Source: Channa striata
Taxonomy: Eukaryota > Chordata > Actinopteri > Anabantiformes > Channidae
NCBI GenBank assembly: GCA_033026295.1
Contig: CM065187.1
Span: 20,370,388-20,434,387 of the forward strand
DNA length: 64,000 nucleotides
Direction: 5' to 3'
Below the pieces are notes generated by a model. The model had not been told where the DNA came from, made no database searches, and was given only the letters and a program-made list of their open reading frames with translations. Shown here in pieces: positions 32,906 to 43,609 of the stretch; within the stretch, counting starts at the first letter, position 1, and every line of letters begins with the position of its first letter. The translations under genes were made by a program, and so were the position numbers.

Positions 32906-34847
32906 AATTGTCCAAGAAACACAAGCATGTAGCATCCAGAGACAGAGTTGGGAATTAAACCTCCATGTTGGAAACAAGGGGGAGGTAGACGGACCCGGCA
33001 ATAAACTTTCTTTATAAAAGAATCCACCACTAATCCTCCCCAGGACCAGATAACACCAAGAGAAACAAGTAAAGCAAACAAACCACGAATTGACACTCAA
33101 TTATGCAATTAGCAAAAAATTTTGCTGTGAGTTTTTCATCTACCAGACCCAAGACTGTCTCCTAACTCACTTGCAAATTTCGTTCTTATCAAGATGGTAC
33201 CAGCTCTCTGGAAAGGAATTTGCAAAACAACCATAAAACTTGAGGTGCGAGACCAGTTGAGACAGAAAGACTTCGTTTAAACTCAAGCCCCGAAACAGGG
33301 ACAAATCATCAATTAAGCTTCATAAAACTCACACCAATGTGTTCAGAAGCAAATTTGGAACAATTTGACATGATACCGTCCTTTCTACGACGAGAAATGA
33401 AGGAGTTATAAAATAAAAGGTTCAATTCAGAATGACGAGAGAGAGTAACACGGCACAACATGGCCACCCTTGGGTGGAAATTATAAATGCATCCCGAAGA
33501 TACTCGTCTATAAAAGAAACAAAACTGCATTAATTTGTTGTCTGAAAGTTAAAACACAATGTCATTCTTTTGTCTTTCTGTTAATTCTGTATATTACACA
33601 CATACATGTTACATATTCATGCACGCCTCAGTTATGTAAACGTGATCATGTCATGTTATATTAATTCGCTACGATGTCCTGATTGTTGTTGTGTGTTCTT
33701 AACGTGTATTAATATGTATTAGACAAAGCTAATTTTTCATGAAATAATCATTGGATTCCATCTATTCGTCTAATCAGAACTCTCACATGTATGTTGAAAT
33801 GAGACACTAACTATTACACGCAGCAATCATGTTGTTTTAAAGCATTTTAACCTCCATAGGAGTTTTTCACAGTATAACAACTGTAAGAAGTTGCTTTGTT
33901 TTATAGTATGAGATTTTGGGCTTGATGAAAAGAGAAATCTATACTTGACTTTGTGTGATTAAACCGAACAAAGGATTTAATGTGATCTAGAGGAGGGACT
34001 CGCTCTGCCCTCCGTGGTAAATTTGAATTCAGCAGCGACGCCTCATAGTCTTGGCAACGCCCCAACGATATGAAATAAAGTTAAAATTCCTTTGTTGGGG
34101 AGTTCCAGGAGTTCCCGCAGAGTTCCAACAGAAGTCGCGCAGATTTCCACTTCGATCTTTTAAACAACTTCAGAATTCCATCCTGAAGAAGAAATGTGCC
34201 TCAGTTAAGAAAGCTTAGCTGAAGTTGTTAAAATTAGTTTTTGTCGTCAATTCTCTCATTTGTAACTATTCAAACTATTTTTAAAGCACGCACGTCTTTG
34301 CTGCCTATTTTTGTATTAGTTAATTTTGACGATCGGAACTCCAAACCAAACTTCCATTTTTGTTCGTAACTAGAAAATCCGTCAAAGTTAATCCAGACCG
34401 AGCCCGAGATTTTTATTCAATAGCCATATTTTTATCAACCAGTTTTGTTGAATTATTCCAATTCAACATTTCGGCTCCATTCCGGACCGGACAACCAGCG
34501 CCTCTGTAATTCGGCTCAGCCACCAGCGGAACCAGACCACGTTACTGGAGTTGCCATCTGACCAGGTGAACGCTCCTGTGGGCCGGAGAAATCTTGCAGC
34601 AACAGCGGATCCTCGCTCTGACAGCTCGCCTGTTAACAGAACCGAGACGGTCCGTCCTGCTGTACAAAAGAACCGGTACCGATTGACGGTTAACCTGGCA
34701 GAACAACCTCCAGCTGCTCCCAGGCCAAGTACAAATATCTCTCTCTGCTTCATGAAAGTCTGGTGTCCGTACAGCCGATAAACCTTTGGAGCCTTTATGA
34801 AGTTTCTTTGTAGAGTTTCTAAAATATAATTTCCCTTACTTAGAGGT
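32906..34847. other. Unclassified sequence, possible LTR-element remnant (left part)
   Basis: No host exon is recognised. The sequence between about 33950 and 34800 is richer in GC and has a leader-like character: repeated GAGTTCC motifs near 34100 and a 76-codon open stretch at 34551-34781 without a recognised domain. L2 copy C interrupts it at 34854. It may continue at 38491-38940, where a primer-binding-site-like TTGGTGCCCTAATTCGAGG occurs. Origin uncertain. Confidence 0.3.
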
Positions 34848-35781
34848 AAATAGTTCAATTCAATTCAATTCAATTCAACTTTATTTATATAGCGCCAATT
34901 TACAACAAGGTCATCTCAGGGCACTTTATATAATAAAGTCAAGACTATACAAACATGTAGAGAAAACCCAACAAATCCCCCTGGAGCAAGCCATAGGCAA
35001 CAGTGGAGGGGAAAAACTCCCTTTAATGGAAGAAACCTCCAGCATAACCAGGCTCAGGGTGGACGGCCATCTGCCTTGACCGGTTGGGCAGCGTGGAAAG
35101 TGGAGAGAGAAAAGAACAGAGCAGCAAAAGCAACAACAAAACATTGAGCAGGTTAATAGGACCAGTAGCTGCACACTGGAGGACACACAGCGCCAAATCC
35201 GGGGACACCTGTGGACAGGGAGAGAGAGAGGGGAAAGAGAGGGGAGAGAGACGACTACGGGACAAAGAAGATACAGAGTTAATGTCATACAGTGGTGACA
35301 TTATAGATGTGGGGTGAGAGGAGAGGATGAAGAGAAGAGGAAGTGGCACAGTGCAGAGTCCCCCAGCAGTCTAAGCCTATAGCAGCATGACTATAACCAA
35401 CTATAAGCTTTATCAAAAGGAAGGTTTTGAGCCTAGTCTTAAAAATAGGGAGGGTGTCTGCTTCCCGAATCTGGACTGGGAGCTGGTTCCACAGGAGAGG
35501 AGCTTGATAGCTAAAGGCTCTGCCTCCCATTCTATTTTTGGAAATTCTGGGAACCACAAGTAGGCCTGCATTTTGGGACCGAAGTGGTCTAGTAGGATGA
35601 TATGGTACTAAGAGATCTTTTAAATATGATGGGGCTTGGCCGTTTAAAGCTTTATAGGTAAGAAGAAGGGTTTTAAATTCTATTCTGCATTTAATTGGAA
35701 GCCAATGGAGAGAAGCTAATGAAGGTGAAATATGATCTCTCTTACCAATCCCAGTCAGTAATCTTGCTGCAGCATTTTGGA

Positions 35782-37293
35782 TTAATTGGAGGCTTTTAGA
35801 GAGTTACTGGGGCAGCCTGAAAGTAGAGAATTACAATAGTCCAATCTAGAAGTAACAAATGCATGAACCAATTTTTCAGCATCGCTTTGGGATAGGATGC
35901 TCCTAATTTTGGCAATGTTCCGTAGGTGGAAGAAGGCTGTTCTAGAGATTTGCTTTATGTGTGAGGTAAATGACAAATCCTGGTCAAAAATGACTCCAAG
36001 ATTCCTTGCAGTACTACTGGGGGCAAGAGTTATGTCGTCTAAAGTAGCGATATGGTTAGAAAACATGTCTCTTAGACTATTAGGCCCAAATACAATAACT
36101 TCAGTTTTATCTGAGTTTAGAAGAAGAAAATTATACGTCATCCAGTCCCTTATGTCTTTAAGACATGCTTGTAGTTTGATTAATTTATTTGTTTCATCAG
36201 GTTTCATAGATAGATATAACTGCGTGTCATCAGCGTAGCAGTGAAAATTTACAGAGTGTTTTCTAATAATGTTGCCAAGGGGAGACATATATAGAGTAAA
36301 GAGTATTGGTCCTAATACAGAGCCTTGTGGAATTCCATAACTAACTTTTGTGTATGTCGAAGATTCATCATTAACACGGACAAATTGGAATCTATCTGAT
36401 AGATACGATTTAAACCAATTTAGTGCTGTTCCTTTAATTCCAATTACATGTTCTAGTCTCTGTAATAATATTATGTGATCAATGGTGTCAAATGCAACAA
36501 TAAGATCTAGCAGAACTAGTATAGAGACAAGTCCGTTATCTGAAGCCAGAAGAAGATCGTTGGTGACTTTAATCAGTGCGGTTTCTGTGCTATGATGAAC
36601 TCTAAATCCTGACTGAAATTCTTCAAACAAGTCGTTTCTGCGCAGGTGGTCACATAATTGCTTTACAACTACTTTTTCAAGTATTTTAGAAATAAAGGGG
36701 AGATTGGATATTGGTCTGTAATTGGCTAAGACATCTGGATCCAGACTAGGTTTTTTAAGTAGAGGTTTGATTACAGCTATCTTATAAGCCTTGGGTACAT
36801 ATCCTGTTTGTAAAGATAGATTAATGATATCTAATACAAATGTGTCTAATAAGGGTAGAGCATCTTTGAGCAGTCTAACTGGAATAGGGTCTAGCAGACA
36901 TGTTGTTGGTTTAGATGCCATAATAGTTGAAGTTAATTCAGCAAGGTCTATGGGCAAAAAGCAGTCTAAAAGGGACTGAGGACTTACTGATGATTCTAAT
37001 TCTGTTGTATTTGTGGGGAGGGTCTGGTGAATTTTATTTCTAATAGCTATGATTTTGTTTGTGAAAAAGGTCATGAAGTCATTGCTACATAGCGTTGAGG
37101 GAATACTAGTCTCAACTGAACTATGGCTCTTAGTCAGCCTGGCTACAGTGCTGAAAAGAAACCGGGGGTTGTTCTTGTTTTCCTCTATTAGTAATGAATA
37201 ATAAGCTGATCTGGCTTTACGGAGGCTAATTTGTATAAGTATAAAGTCTTTTTCCAGGCTAAGCGTGATTCTTGTGAATGAGTGGAACGCCAC
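35782..37293 (-). CDS. L2 copy C reverse transcriptase region (open 503 codons)
   Basis: The frame covers the linker (NPRFLFSTVARLTKSHSSVE), the RT fingers/palm (AVIKPLLKKPSLDPDVLANY, RPISNLPFISKILEKVVVK), the second palm motif IVAFDTIDHIILLQ, YGIPQGSVLGPILFTLY and the catalytic FHCYADDTQLYLS box, then the thumb (LLNSDKTEVIVFGP). All core motifs are present. Compared with copy A, one T is missing in a homopolymer near 35797, so SNSLK is followed by a premature stop (at ASN). The first codons are in a shifted overlap with the endonuclease frame and are not a real start. Target-primed reverse transcription is the family role. Confidence 0.85.
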   Translation of the reverse strand: MAFHSFTRITLSLEKDFILIQISLRKARSAYYSLLIEENKNNPRFLFSTVARLTKSHSSVETSIPSTLCSNDFMTFFTNKIIAIRNKIHQTLPTNTTELESSVSPQSLLDCFLPIDLAELTSTIMASKPTTCLLDPIPVRLLKDALPLLDTFVLDIINLSLQTGYVPKAYKIAVIKPLLKKPSLDPDVLANYRPISNLPFISKILEKVVVKQLCDHLRRNDLFEEFQSGFRVHHSTETALIKVTNDLLLASDNGLVSILVLLDLIVAFDTIDHIILLQRLEHVIGIKGTALNWFKSYLSDRFQFVRVNDESSTYTKVSYGIPQGSVLGPILFTLYMSPLGNIIRKHSVNFHCYADDTQLYLSMKPDETNKLIKLQACLKDIRDWMTYNFLLLNSDKTEVIVFGPNSLRDMFSNHIATLDDITLAPSSTARNLGVIFDQDLSFTSHIKQISRTAFFHLRNIAKIRSILSQSDAEKLVHAFVTSRLDYCNSLLSGCPSNSLKASN

Positions 37294-38201
37294 TTCCTTT
37301 CTAGTCTTCGTGACGCCTGCTTTAAATTGCGGGTTTGCGAGCTATACCATGGAGATCGCCTGTTCAGAATTACTGCCTTCTTTTTTAGGGGGGCAACACT
37401 ATCAAGTATGGAACGTAAAGATGCTGCATAATTATCAGTAAGGTAATCAACTTGTACAGGAGTACAGTTAATGTGGCTACTCTCAGTTATATCTGTACAT
37501 GTTGAAGTAAATGATGAAGGGATCATTTCCTTAAATTTGTTCACAGTGTTTTCAGATAAACACCTACTGAAGCAGAACTTTTTTCTAGCTGCTGTGTAGT
37601 CCATTAAATTAAATTCAAATGTTATTAGAAAATGGGCAGAGAGAACAGAATTATGAGGAAATACTGTTAGTTTATCAATTTCAATGCCGTATGTAAGGAC
37701 AAGGTCTAGGGTGTGACTAAAACAATGAGTGGGTTCATTTACATTTTGAGAGAAACCAATTGAATCTAATAATGAAGTAAATGCCGTGTTGAGGGAGTTA
37801 CTGTCAGCATCTACATGAATGTTAAAATCGCCCACTATGATGACTTTATCTGCACTAAGCACTAAGTCGGCTAGAAAATCTGAGAATTCAGTCAAAAATT
37901 CAGAATAAGGGACTGGAGGACGATACACGATAACAAATAGGAGTGAATTTTGAGTTTTCCAAATTGGGTGTGAAAGTCTCAGAGTAAGACTCTCAAATGA
38001 GTTATAACTATGTTTAGGTCTAGGGTTTATTGGTAAGCTTGAGTGATAGATTGCTGCTACTCCTCCACCTCGGCCTGAGCTTCTAGGAACATGATAGTTA
38101 ATATGACTTGGGGGGGTCGACTCATTTAAACTAACATATTCTTCCTTCTGCAACCAGGTTTCAGTGAGACAAAATAAATCAAACTGATGATCGCTTATCA
38201 A
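37188..38201 (-). CDS. L2 copy C endonuclease region (open 337 codons)
   Basis: The frame holds FDLFCLTETWLQKEEY, HVPRSSGRGGGVAAIYHSSL, LLFVIVYRPPVPYSEF and KVIIVGDFNIHVDADS, as expected for the APE-like endonuclease that nicks target DNA. The conserved SDH box is SAH here (NSVLSAHFLITFE) whereas copy A has SDH. The catalytic Asp is therefore lost, and this copy's endonuclease is probably dead even though the frame is open. A frameshift at the C-terminal side separates it from the RT. Confidence 0.85.
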   Translation of the reverse strand: MISDHQFDLFCLTETWLQKEEYVSLNESTPPSHINYHVPRSSGRGGGVAAIYHSSLPINPRPKHSYNSFESLTLRLSHPIWKTQNSLLFVIVYRPPVPYSEFLTEFSDFLADLVLSADKVIIVGDFNIHVDADSNSLNTAFTSLLDSIGFSQNVNEPTHCFSHTLDLVLTYGIEIDKLTVFPHNSVLSAHFLITFEFNLMDYTAARKKFCFSRCLSENTVNKFKEMIPSSFTSTCTDITESSHINCTPVQVDYLTDNYAASLRSILDSVAPLKKKAVILNRRSPWYSSQTRNLKQASRRLERKWRSTHSQESRLAWKKTLYLYKLASVKPDQLIIHY

Positions 38202-38490
38202 GTCATTTACTAACAGAGATTTAGATGAGAGATCTGATATTTAATAATCCACATTTAATTGTTTTAGTTTTTTGTTCAGTAAGAGGAGCAGTCCTGATTT
38301 TTATTAAGTTATTATGATTAACTCCTCTTGTGATCATTTTTAGTTTGTAAAATTTAGTTAATCGGGGAACAGACACAGTTTCTATAGGAATGTGGGAGTT
38401 GTGGGGGGGTAACGGCGGTAAAGATAATGCAGAGAGGCGTGTAGGACTGGATCTCTGCGTCCTAGGCTCAACTCTGGACTGTCAAAATAG

Positions 38491-38940
38491 TGACTCGAAT
38501 CCTTTCCTCTAGCCCAAATTCATCACACGCATACCTGCACAATTTATCTGTTTACTTATAATTGGTTGTTTCATGTTTTGTTGTCTATTCGTTTATTCCA
38601 TTTATTCCATATATCCATATACGTACCCATACATCAATATTCACTGTAGTTGTAGGTTAATAAATAATTACAAAGAACTTGTTCAGTGTTTGTCCTTCTT
38701 CAGAGCAACAGACAGAGGTCACTGAAGCGGCAAAGAACTCACGACAGAGACTGATTTTGGGTTAAAATTGTTGTTCACTTAATTCTATTGTTACTTTAAT
38801 AATAATAATCATAGCATAGTTCAGCTTAATCGAACTTGGTGCCCTAATTCGAGGAAATTAATGCTTTTCTATTAATATCAAATCACCCAAATCGAATGAG
38901 TTTGCTACAAGCACATGATAACATTAGGGGAATTGACCAC
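38491..38940. other. Unclassified sequence right of L2 copy C, candidate LTR end
   Basis: The stretch contains an AATAAATAATTAC signal at about 38660 and a TTGGTGCCCTAATTCGAGG motif at about 38837. The motif resembles the tRNA primer-binding-site start (TGG-x-GCC) that follows LTRs in retroelements. No coding frames follow before the Tc1-like repeat at 39292. If the LTR reading is right, this and 32906-34847 are two halves of one older element split by L2 copy C. Confidence 0.25.
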
Positions 38941-39659
38941 ATGACCTTGCAGAAAAGGCATTTGAATTGAGTGGGTTGGTGGGGTTTTCTGTACCTAGTA
39001 CAGACAATTTGGCTTTAATGAGCAGTCGGCAAAATGCATTAAATCATTTTCTCTTTCCTCTAGAATAGAAATCAAGGGGCATCTCTTTTAAACCATTAAG
39101 TTAGGAGAATACTGCTAAAGCTCCCTGCTTACCCTTTAGATTAAATTTGATTCAACTTTATTTTAATTACACATGTACAAGTACAAGGCAACAAAGTTCC
39201 GTATATAATCAGAAGTGCAATAGGCCTTGCAAAATATATAGTGTCTACAGTATGTACAAGATAGGCACTATTGGACATAAACTTGTAGAAGTAAAACCCC
39301 TATTCCAAAACAGTAGGGCGGATGTGTAAAACATAAATAAAAACAGAATGGAATAATTTCCAAATTTAATCAACCCATAATGTAGATAGATAGAACATAA
39401 ACAGCATATAAGATGTGACTGAGACATTTTACCATTGAATGGGAAAGATTACCTCATTTTGAATTTGATGGCGGCAACACATCTCAAAGAAGTTGAAAAA
39501 GGAAAAGCAAAAAAAGGCTGGAAAAGTGATTGCCACAAATTAAAAACAAATGGATCAGGATTTGACAACTAATTAGGTTATTTGGCAACAGGTCAGCGAC
39601 ATGACTGGGTATAAAAGGAACATTTCACAGACAGAGCCTCTCGAATGTAAAAATGGGCA

Positions 39660-39890
39660 GGGGTTTACAACAAAGTCATCTCAAGGAACTTGAGGAACAT
39701 AATAAAGTCAAGACTATACAGAAATTTAGAGAAAACCCAACAAATCCCCCTTGAGCAGCTATAGGCAACAGTGAAGAGGAAAAACTTACTTTAGCGGAAG
39801 AAACTTCCAGCAGAACCAGGCTCAGGGTGCGCGGACATCTACCTTGACCGGTTGGGGTGAGTGGAAAGTGGAGAGAGAAAAGAATGGTAA
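39660..39890 (-). mobile_element. L2-type LINE 3' tail fragment
   Basis: TTTACAACAAAGTCATCTCA, AAGTCAAGACTATACAGAAA, AGAACCAGGCTCAGGGTG and GGTTGGGGTGAGTGGAAAGT match the L2 3' UTR. The TTGAA tail and the GCGCTATATAAATA end are missing, so only about 230 bp remain. It is inserted in the Tc1-like repeat and abuts the SINE. Confidence 0.8.
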
Positions 39891-40130
39891 ATGATCTGCA
39901 TTTGTATAGCACTTTTCTACCTGTTGGTACTCAAAGCACTTTACACTGCTTCTTATTTACCCATTCACACACCGATGGGGGAGCTGCTATGCAGCTGGCT
40001 GATGCTCACCAGGAGGAACTAAGCAGTCAGTGTCTTGCTCAAGGACACTTTGACATGTGAGCCAGGCTCAAACCCAACAACTGTAGGATTGGTCGAAGAC
40101 TGCTCTATCTACTGCTCCACAGAAGCAACG
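39890..40130 (-). mobile_element. tRNA-derived SINE, reverse orientation
   Basis: Read on the minus strand it has the tRNA-like head (from CTTCTGTGGAGCAGTAGATA), GTCCTTGAGCAAGACACTGA, GGTGTGTGAATGGGTAAAT and a tail ending CTATACAAATGCAGATCATT. It is the same family as 10020-10245 and 18070-18360. Confidence 0.75.
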
Positions 40131-40479
40131 TCTAGTGTATATCGTCAAAAGATTCAGAGAATCAGGAGGAATCTCTGTCAACAAGGGACAAGTCTGAGGT
40201 CAAAGCTGGATGTAGACCAATGTTATTAGATGTGAAGTCTCAGCAGAAACTGTACCAAACAGGTCTGTCTGTGAAAACTACCATTTTTGTAATGGACATA
40301 AAGAATGATGCAAAACAATAAACAACAGTTGACAGTGCAGTGTATAAGCTGCTACATAATATTCAGTATATGAATGAGTGAAATGAATGAGGACTTGGAC
40401 CGGTGAGTAAGATGGATACAGTTCTTTGTTTGTATGTGCAGGCGAGACGAAGAGGGAAAATTAGTGTGTAGGGAAGGGA

Positions 40480-42080
40480 AAGGTCAGCGGGGGGCAGAGA
40501 TCAGTAGCTTTTCCTGAGACTGGTGATTTTAGTCCAGAGGCGCCTGAAACCCCTCCCGGAGGGCAGGGGGTTAAGCAATCTAATGGAAGGGTGAGAGGAG
40601 TCCTTGAGTATGCTCAAGGTCACCACCGCAGGAAGTGTTTCCTTTGGATGTTGTCAATGGCTGCAACATAAGTGTATTTACAATATTTAACTTAACTTGA
40701 GAAACCCAGAGTATAGCTGTGAAATAGTGTCCCTTGTAAAAATATTTGGAGTCAAATAAGTACAAGCCCCAAACACTAAGTTTTCAATTTGCACTAAGTG
40801 CTGATTTGCAATGATTTTAAACTGGGCTCTCCCTTCAATAAATACGTTGGATTTGGGATCCCCCCAAGAATTTATAGAATACATAAAGAAAACTATGGTC
40901 CTGTTATATAAGACCAAACAGATCTGGACAGTTAGTCATTTCTTAAATGTACCAATGAGAATTCATGGCAGAGCTGCTGTATTAGATTGCATTGGATTGT
41001 ACTGGTGTACCTAATGAAATGGCCAGTGAGTGTAAGATTAAACCAGTCATTGAACTGCTGGGAAAACCCAGAAGGAAATGGATGTGATTTAACATAAATA
41101 AAAAATTAATAAATGAAACACAGTAACTGCAACGACTGCTGTGTGAACTCTATGAAGCTCATATGTAAATTTAGATGATACGGCCACTGTCAGTGTTGCT
41201 CATTTTAATGAACTCTTACACACAATATTAATATTATACAGCAATATTACACCATCCTTTGCAATTAACAGTGAAATTACTTTAAACATGCAGCATTTAC
41301 AACACATTAAATACATATTACACATATTTCATACACACATTAGTCCAGTGTTTGAAGAATTTGGGGAATATTGTTTCACTGACCCCAGCACACTTTAGTT
41401 TTTTTGACAGACTGAAGAGGCAGTTGCGTCATATTTCCCTAGTCACACACTGTTAGCTTGAGCTCGAAGTGTCCAGAATCAGGCTGACCCTGTCCCACAC
41501 CTGCAGTACAGGAGACGAGACCAAGACCCCTCCAGCCGTGACAGTGGACTCTACATGTATTTTTAAATGGCATTTCTTGGAGATGGACAAAAGTTTGAAT
41601 TTTCAGGAAAAATCATCATTATTGAGGTTTTATCTTCTGTTTATCAAAGACTGAGCTCCAGCATACTTGTTAATGTAGTAGTTTTGATAAATCGTCACGA
41701 CGGGTCTGTCAGATCTCATTCTGCCCGCTCAGAGTTGAATTTTTAATATAGACTGTACTGAATATAATAACCATAGTAACATAAAGACTTCTTTTTCTAT
41801 ATCTGAACAAATGTTTTCGATAATATGGCATTTGTTTAACCCGTCCAAATGTAGTTCCAACGATGTGGCCAGCAGGTGTCGCCATGTTTGACTGCTTCGA
41901 AGCACTGAATCGTCTAAAAGCACAAATCGAGGTTCAGCGCTTCAGAAAACCTGCGTTTATGGACCGCGAGCTACCTCTACATAACCACACAGCCACTGAC
42001 AACAGATGTGTTTATCTGTTGCCATGTCCTGTTCCGCGCAATACACCCCTGGTACCACGCTAGGTATTATTATCCTAATC
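40480..42080. other. Region upstream of hmgcs1, mostly featureless
   Basis: At 40480-40640 a short GC-rich segment (CTCCCGGAGGGCAGGGGGTT) looks like a dispersed teleost repeat that I cannot name. The rest, to about 41700, is AT-rich with no recognised exon. Near 41869-41884 CCAGCAGGTGTCGCC is a loose match to a CTCF site core. I saw no CpG-island-like start here. Confidence 0.4.
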
Positions 42081-42082
42081 TG

Positions 42083-42292
42083 ATTGGCTCCTTCTCTCTC
42101 ACCAGACATCGTACATCTCGCCCCATTGGACCTCTTTTACGGATCTGGCGCGTGGTTGCGATTCCTAAAATCCAATTGGCTAAATACTTGCGAGGCTTGG
42201 TTGTTCGCATGTTTTGTGTAAGTGCTGATTGGACAAGAGTCCAGGTGCCGTATACATGGTATACGCTGCTCTGTCATCGTCATATATAAATA
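42083..42292 (+). promoter_or_regulatory. hmgcs1 core promoter with four CCAAT/ATTGG boxes and TATA
   Basis: ATTGG (inverted CCAAT) occurs at 42083-42087, 42125-42129, 42175-42179 (overlapping CCAAT 42172-42176) and 42228-42232. A TATA element (TATATAAATA) is at 42283-42292, about 25 bp before a likely start near 42312. A segment TCGCCCCAT at 42118-42126 resembles a sterol regulatory element with two mismatches to TCACCCCAC and overlaps an ATTGG box. Mammalian HMGCS1 is a classic SREBP2/NF-Y target, so sterol-responsive control is expected; the SRE itself is uncertain. Confidence 0.6.
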
Positions 42293-42311
42293 CAGTTGTG
42301 CTGGACATGTA

Positions 42312-42358
42312 TTAACCCAGGATTAGTAGCTCTCTGCATCAGGTTGCTTCACACACAG
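42312..42358 (+). other. hmgcs1: hmgcs1 untranslated first exon (5' edge estimated)
   Basis: About 47 bp between the estimated start after the TATA element and a good donor (CACACACAG|GTGAGAGG at 42358/42359). The next exon begins at 43609, one base before the ATG, so this exon carries nearly all of the 5' UTR. The 1.25-kb intron between (42359-43608) shows no repeat I recognise. Confidence 0.55.
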
Positions 42359-43609
42359 GTGAGAGGCTTAACTTTAATGGATGCACCTCGTTTAACTTTC
42401 AAACAGTTATGGGCGTGCAGGCGTGATTATCTCGATTTTAGCTGTGTTTAACGTTAATTATAATATAGCAACTTCAATCTTCATAGGTCATGTTACTTCG
42501 TCTTGAATCGAGTTTTTGCTAAGATAGTAAACTAGAGCATGTATGTTACAATATACCTATAAATCTACAAAAACGAGTAAGATAACGTTAACGATAAATC
42601 CAATTGATGGAGGTAAACTAGTTCCATGAGTTGGAAAGGAAGCAGGTCCGTCACTTATCTAGTCCGTGTAGCATCTCACTGGCTGAAACGGTGTAAGGTA
42701 TTAAATTCGGCGTCCTGAACAGTTATTTTTATCTCCCGTTAACCTGCGTTAGGGACAAACGTGTCTTTTCTAACATGTCAAATTTCGGCGTGTCAAACTA
42801 GCGTGTTTAAGGTTTTGGTGCACAGCGATCATAAATGACGTAGGTTCCAGGAAATCCTTTTGCCCTTTCACCCAGTTTTACACTCGACTGGCAGTCAGGG
42901 TTATTCGGTGTATCTCTGTTTTATCGGAATATTTGCCTAACGTTACCTGTTTAGCCACATGTACTTTAACAGCTAACAACATCACAGTTACGCAATTATG
43001 GAACTTAATAAATAACTTAATCTAGGTTGAGTAATTTCTGTAAATTCTCTGCCTGAGGTCAGTCAAGGTGCCAAGAGATTGCTGTGTCTTTAGATAGTAT
43101 GTCTGATTAGTAAATATAGTTTACGTCAGAAAAGCAGTAAAACACCGCTGTAAGTTATAGTTGGTTATAGCTACACGGGCACGGCGATCATAGCTAACAT
43201 GATATCGCAAGCTCGTCAGTGATCTCTGTAACATTGCCGACAGCTAATAATCATAACGTTGACTTTTAAACCTGTTTACGGTGAGGTTAGAAAACGGCAC
43301 TTGGCACACTTGTGCTCTCCTAGTTTGTTTTACTCCTTGAACTGTAACGGTGAACAGTGACATAAGATAGTAACAGAAGACATAATAGTAAGTAACATGT
43401 ACTATCTGTTTACTTAACTTATTACAGCTGTTTACGTATAATGATTGTATCCACTACTCTATTATTCATACTGTACCAGTTCAACAGCAGCCAAGAGTTA
43501 AGGTTAGCAGATAACCTTAGTATGTCTGATAATGTGACCACGTCAAAGCTGTAATACACAAAAATGTATTTGTCACATGAACCTGAAACCCAGTCTCAAC
43601 TCATTTAGG

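Larger units (their letters stand above)
34854..38484 (-). mobile_element. L2/Maui-type LINE copy C, nearly intact ORF2
   Basis: A 3.6-kb minus-strand element. Its 3' tail (TTCAATTCAATTCAATTCAA) is at the left and its 5' end is truncated just after the position corresponding to the stop of the esterase ORF of copy A. AAATAG occurs directly at both edges (34848-34853 and 38485-38490), a likely target-site duplication. Endonuclease (about 38201-37188) and RT (37293-35782) are each open but in different frames, and a one-base loss near 35797 ends the RT frame early. So it is recent but not autonomous. Confidence 0.9.
39292..40260 (+). mobile_element. Tc1-like element with widespread teleost head, interrupted by L2 and SINE
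   Basis: The left part, 39292-39658, carries CCCCTATTCCAAAACAGTAG, GTGTAAAACATAAATAAAAA, GGCGGCAACACATCTCAAAG and TGACTGGGTATAAAAGGAAC. I recognise these as the 5' region of a very common teleost Tc1-like element. The transposase helix-turn-helix region resumes at about 40130 with ATCGTCAAAAGATTCAGAGA and CAAGTCTGAGGTCAAAGCTG. Between them lie an L2 tail (39660-39890) and a SINE (39890-40130), both on the minus strand. No transposase frame survives. Confidence 0.6.

Noticed and set aside
35897..36238. 113-codon plus-strand frame
   Set aside because: Antisense of the L2 copy C reverse transcriptase.
41869..41884. CTCF-like word CCAGCAGGTGTCGCC upstream of hmgcs1
   Set aside because: At least two mismatches to the core, and the surrounding sequence resembles dispersed repeats; kept only as a remark.
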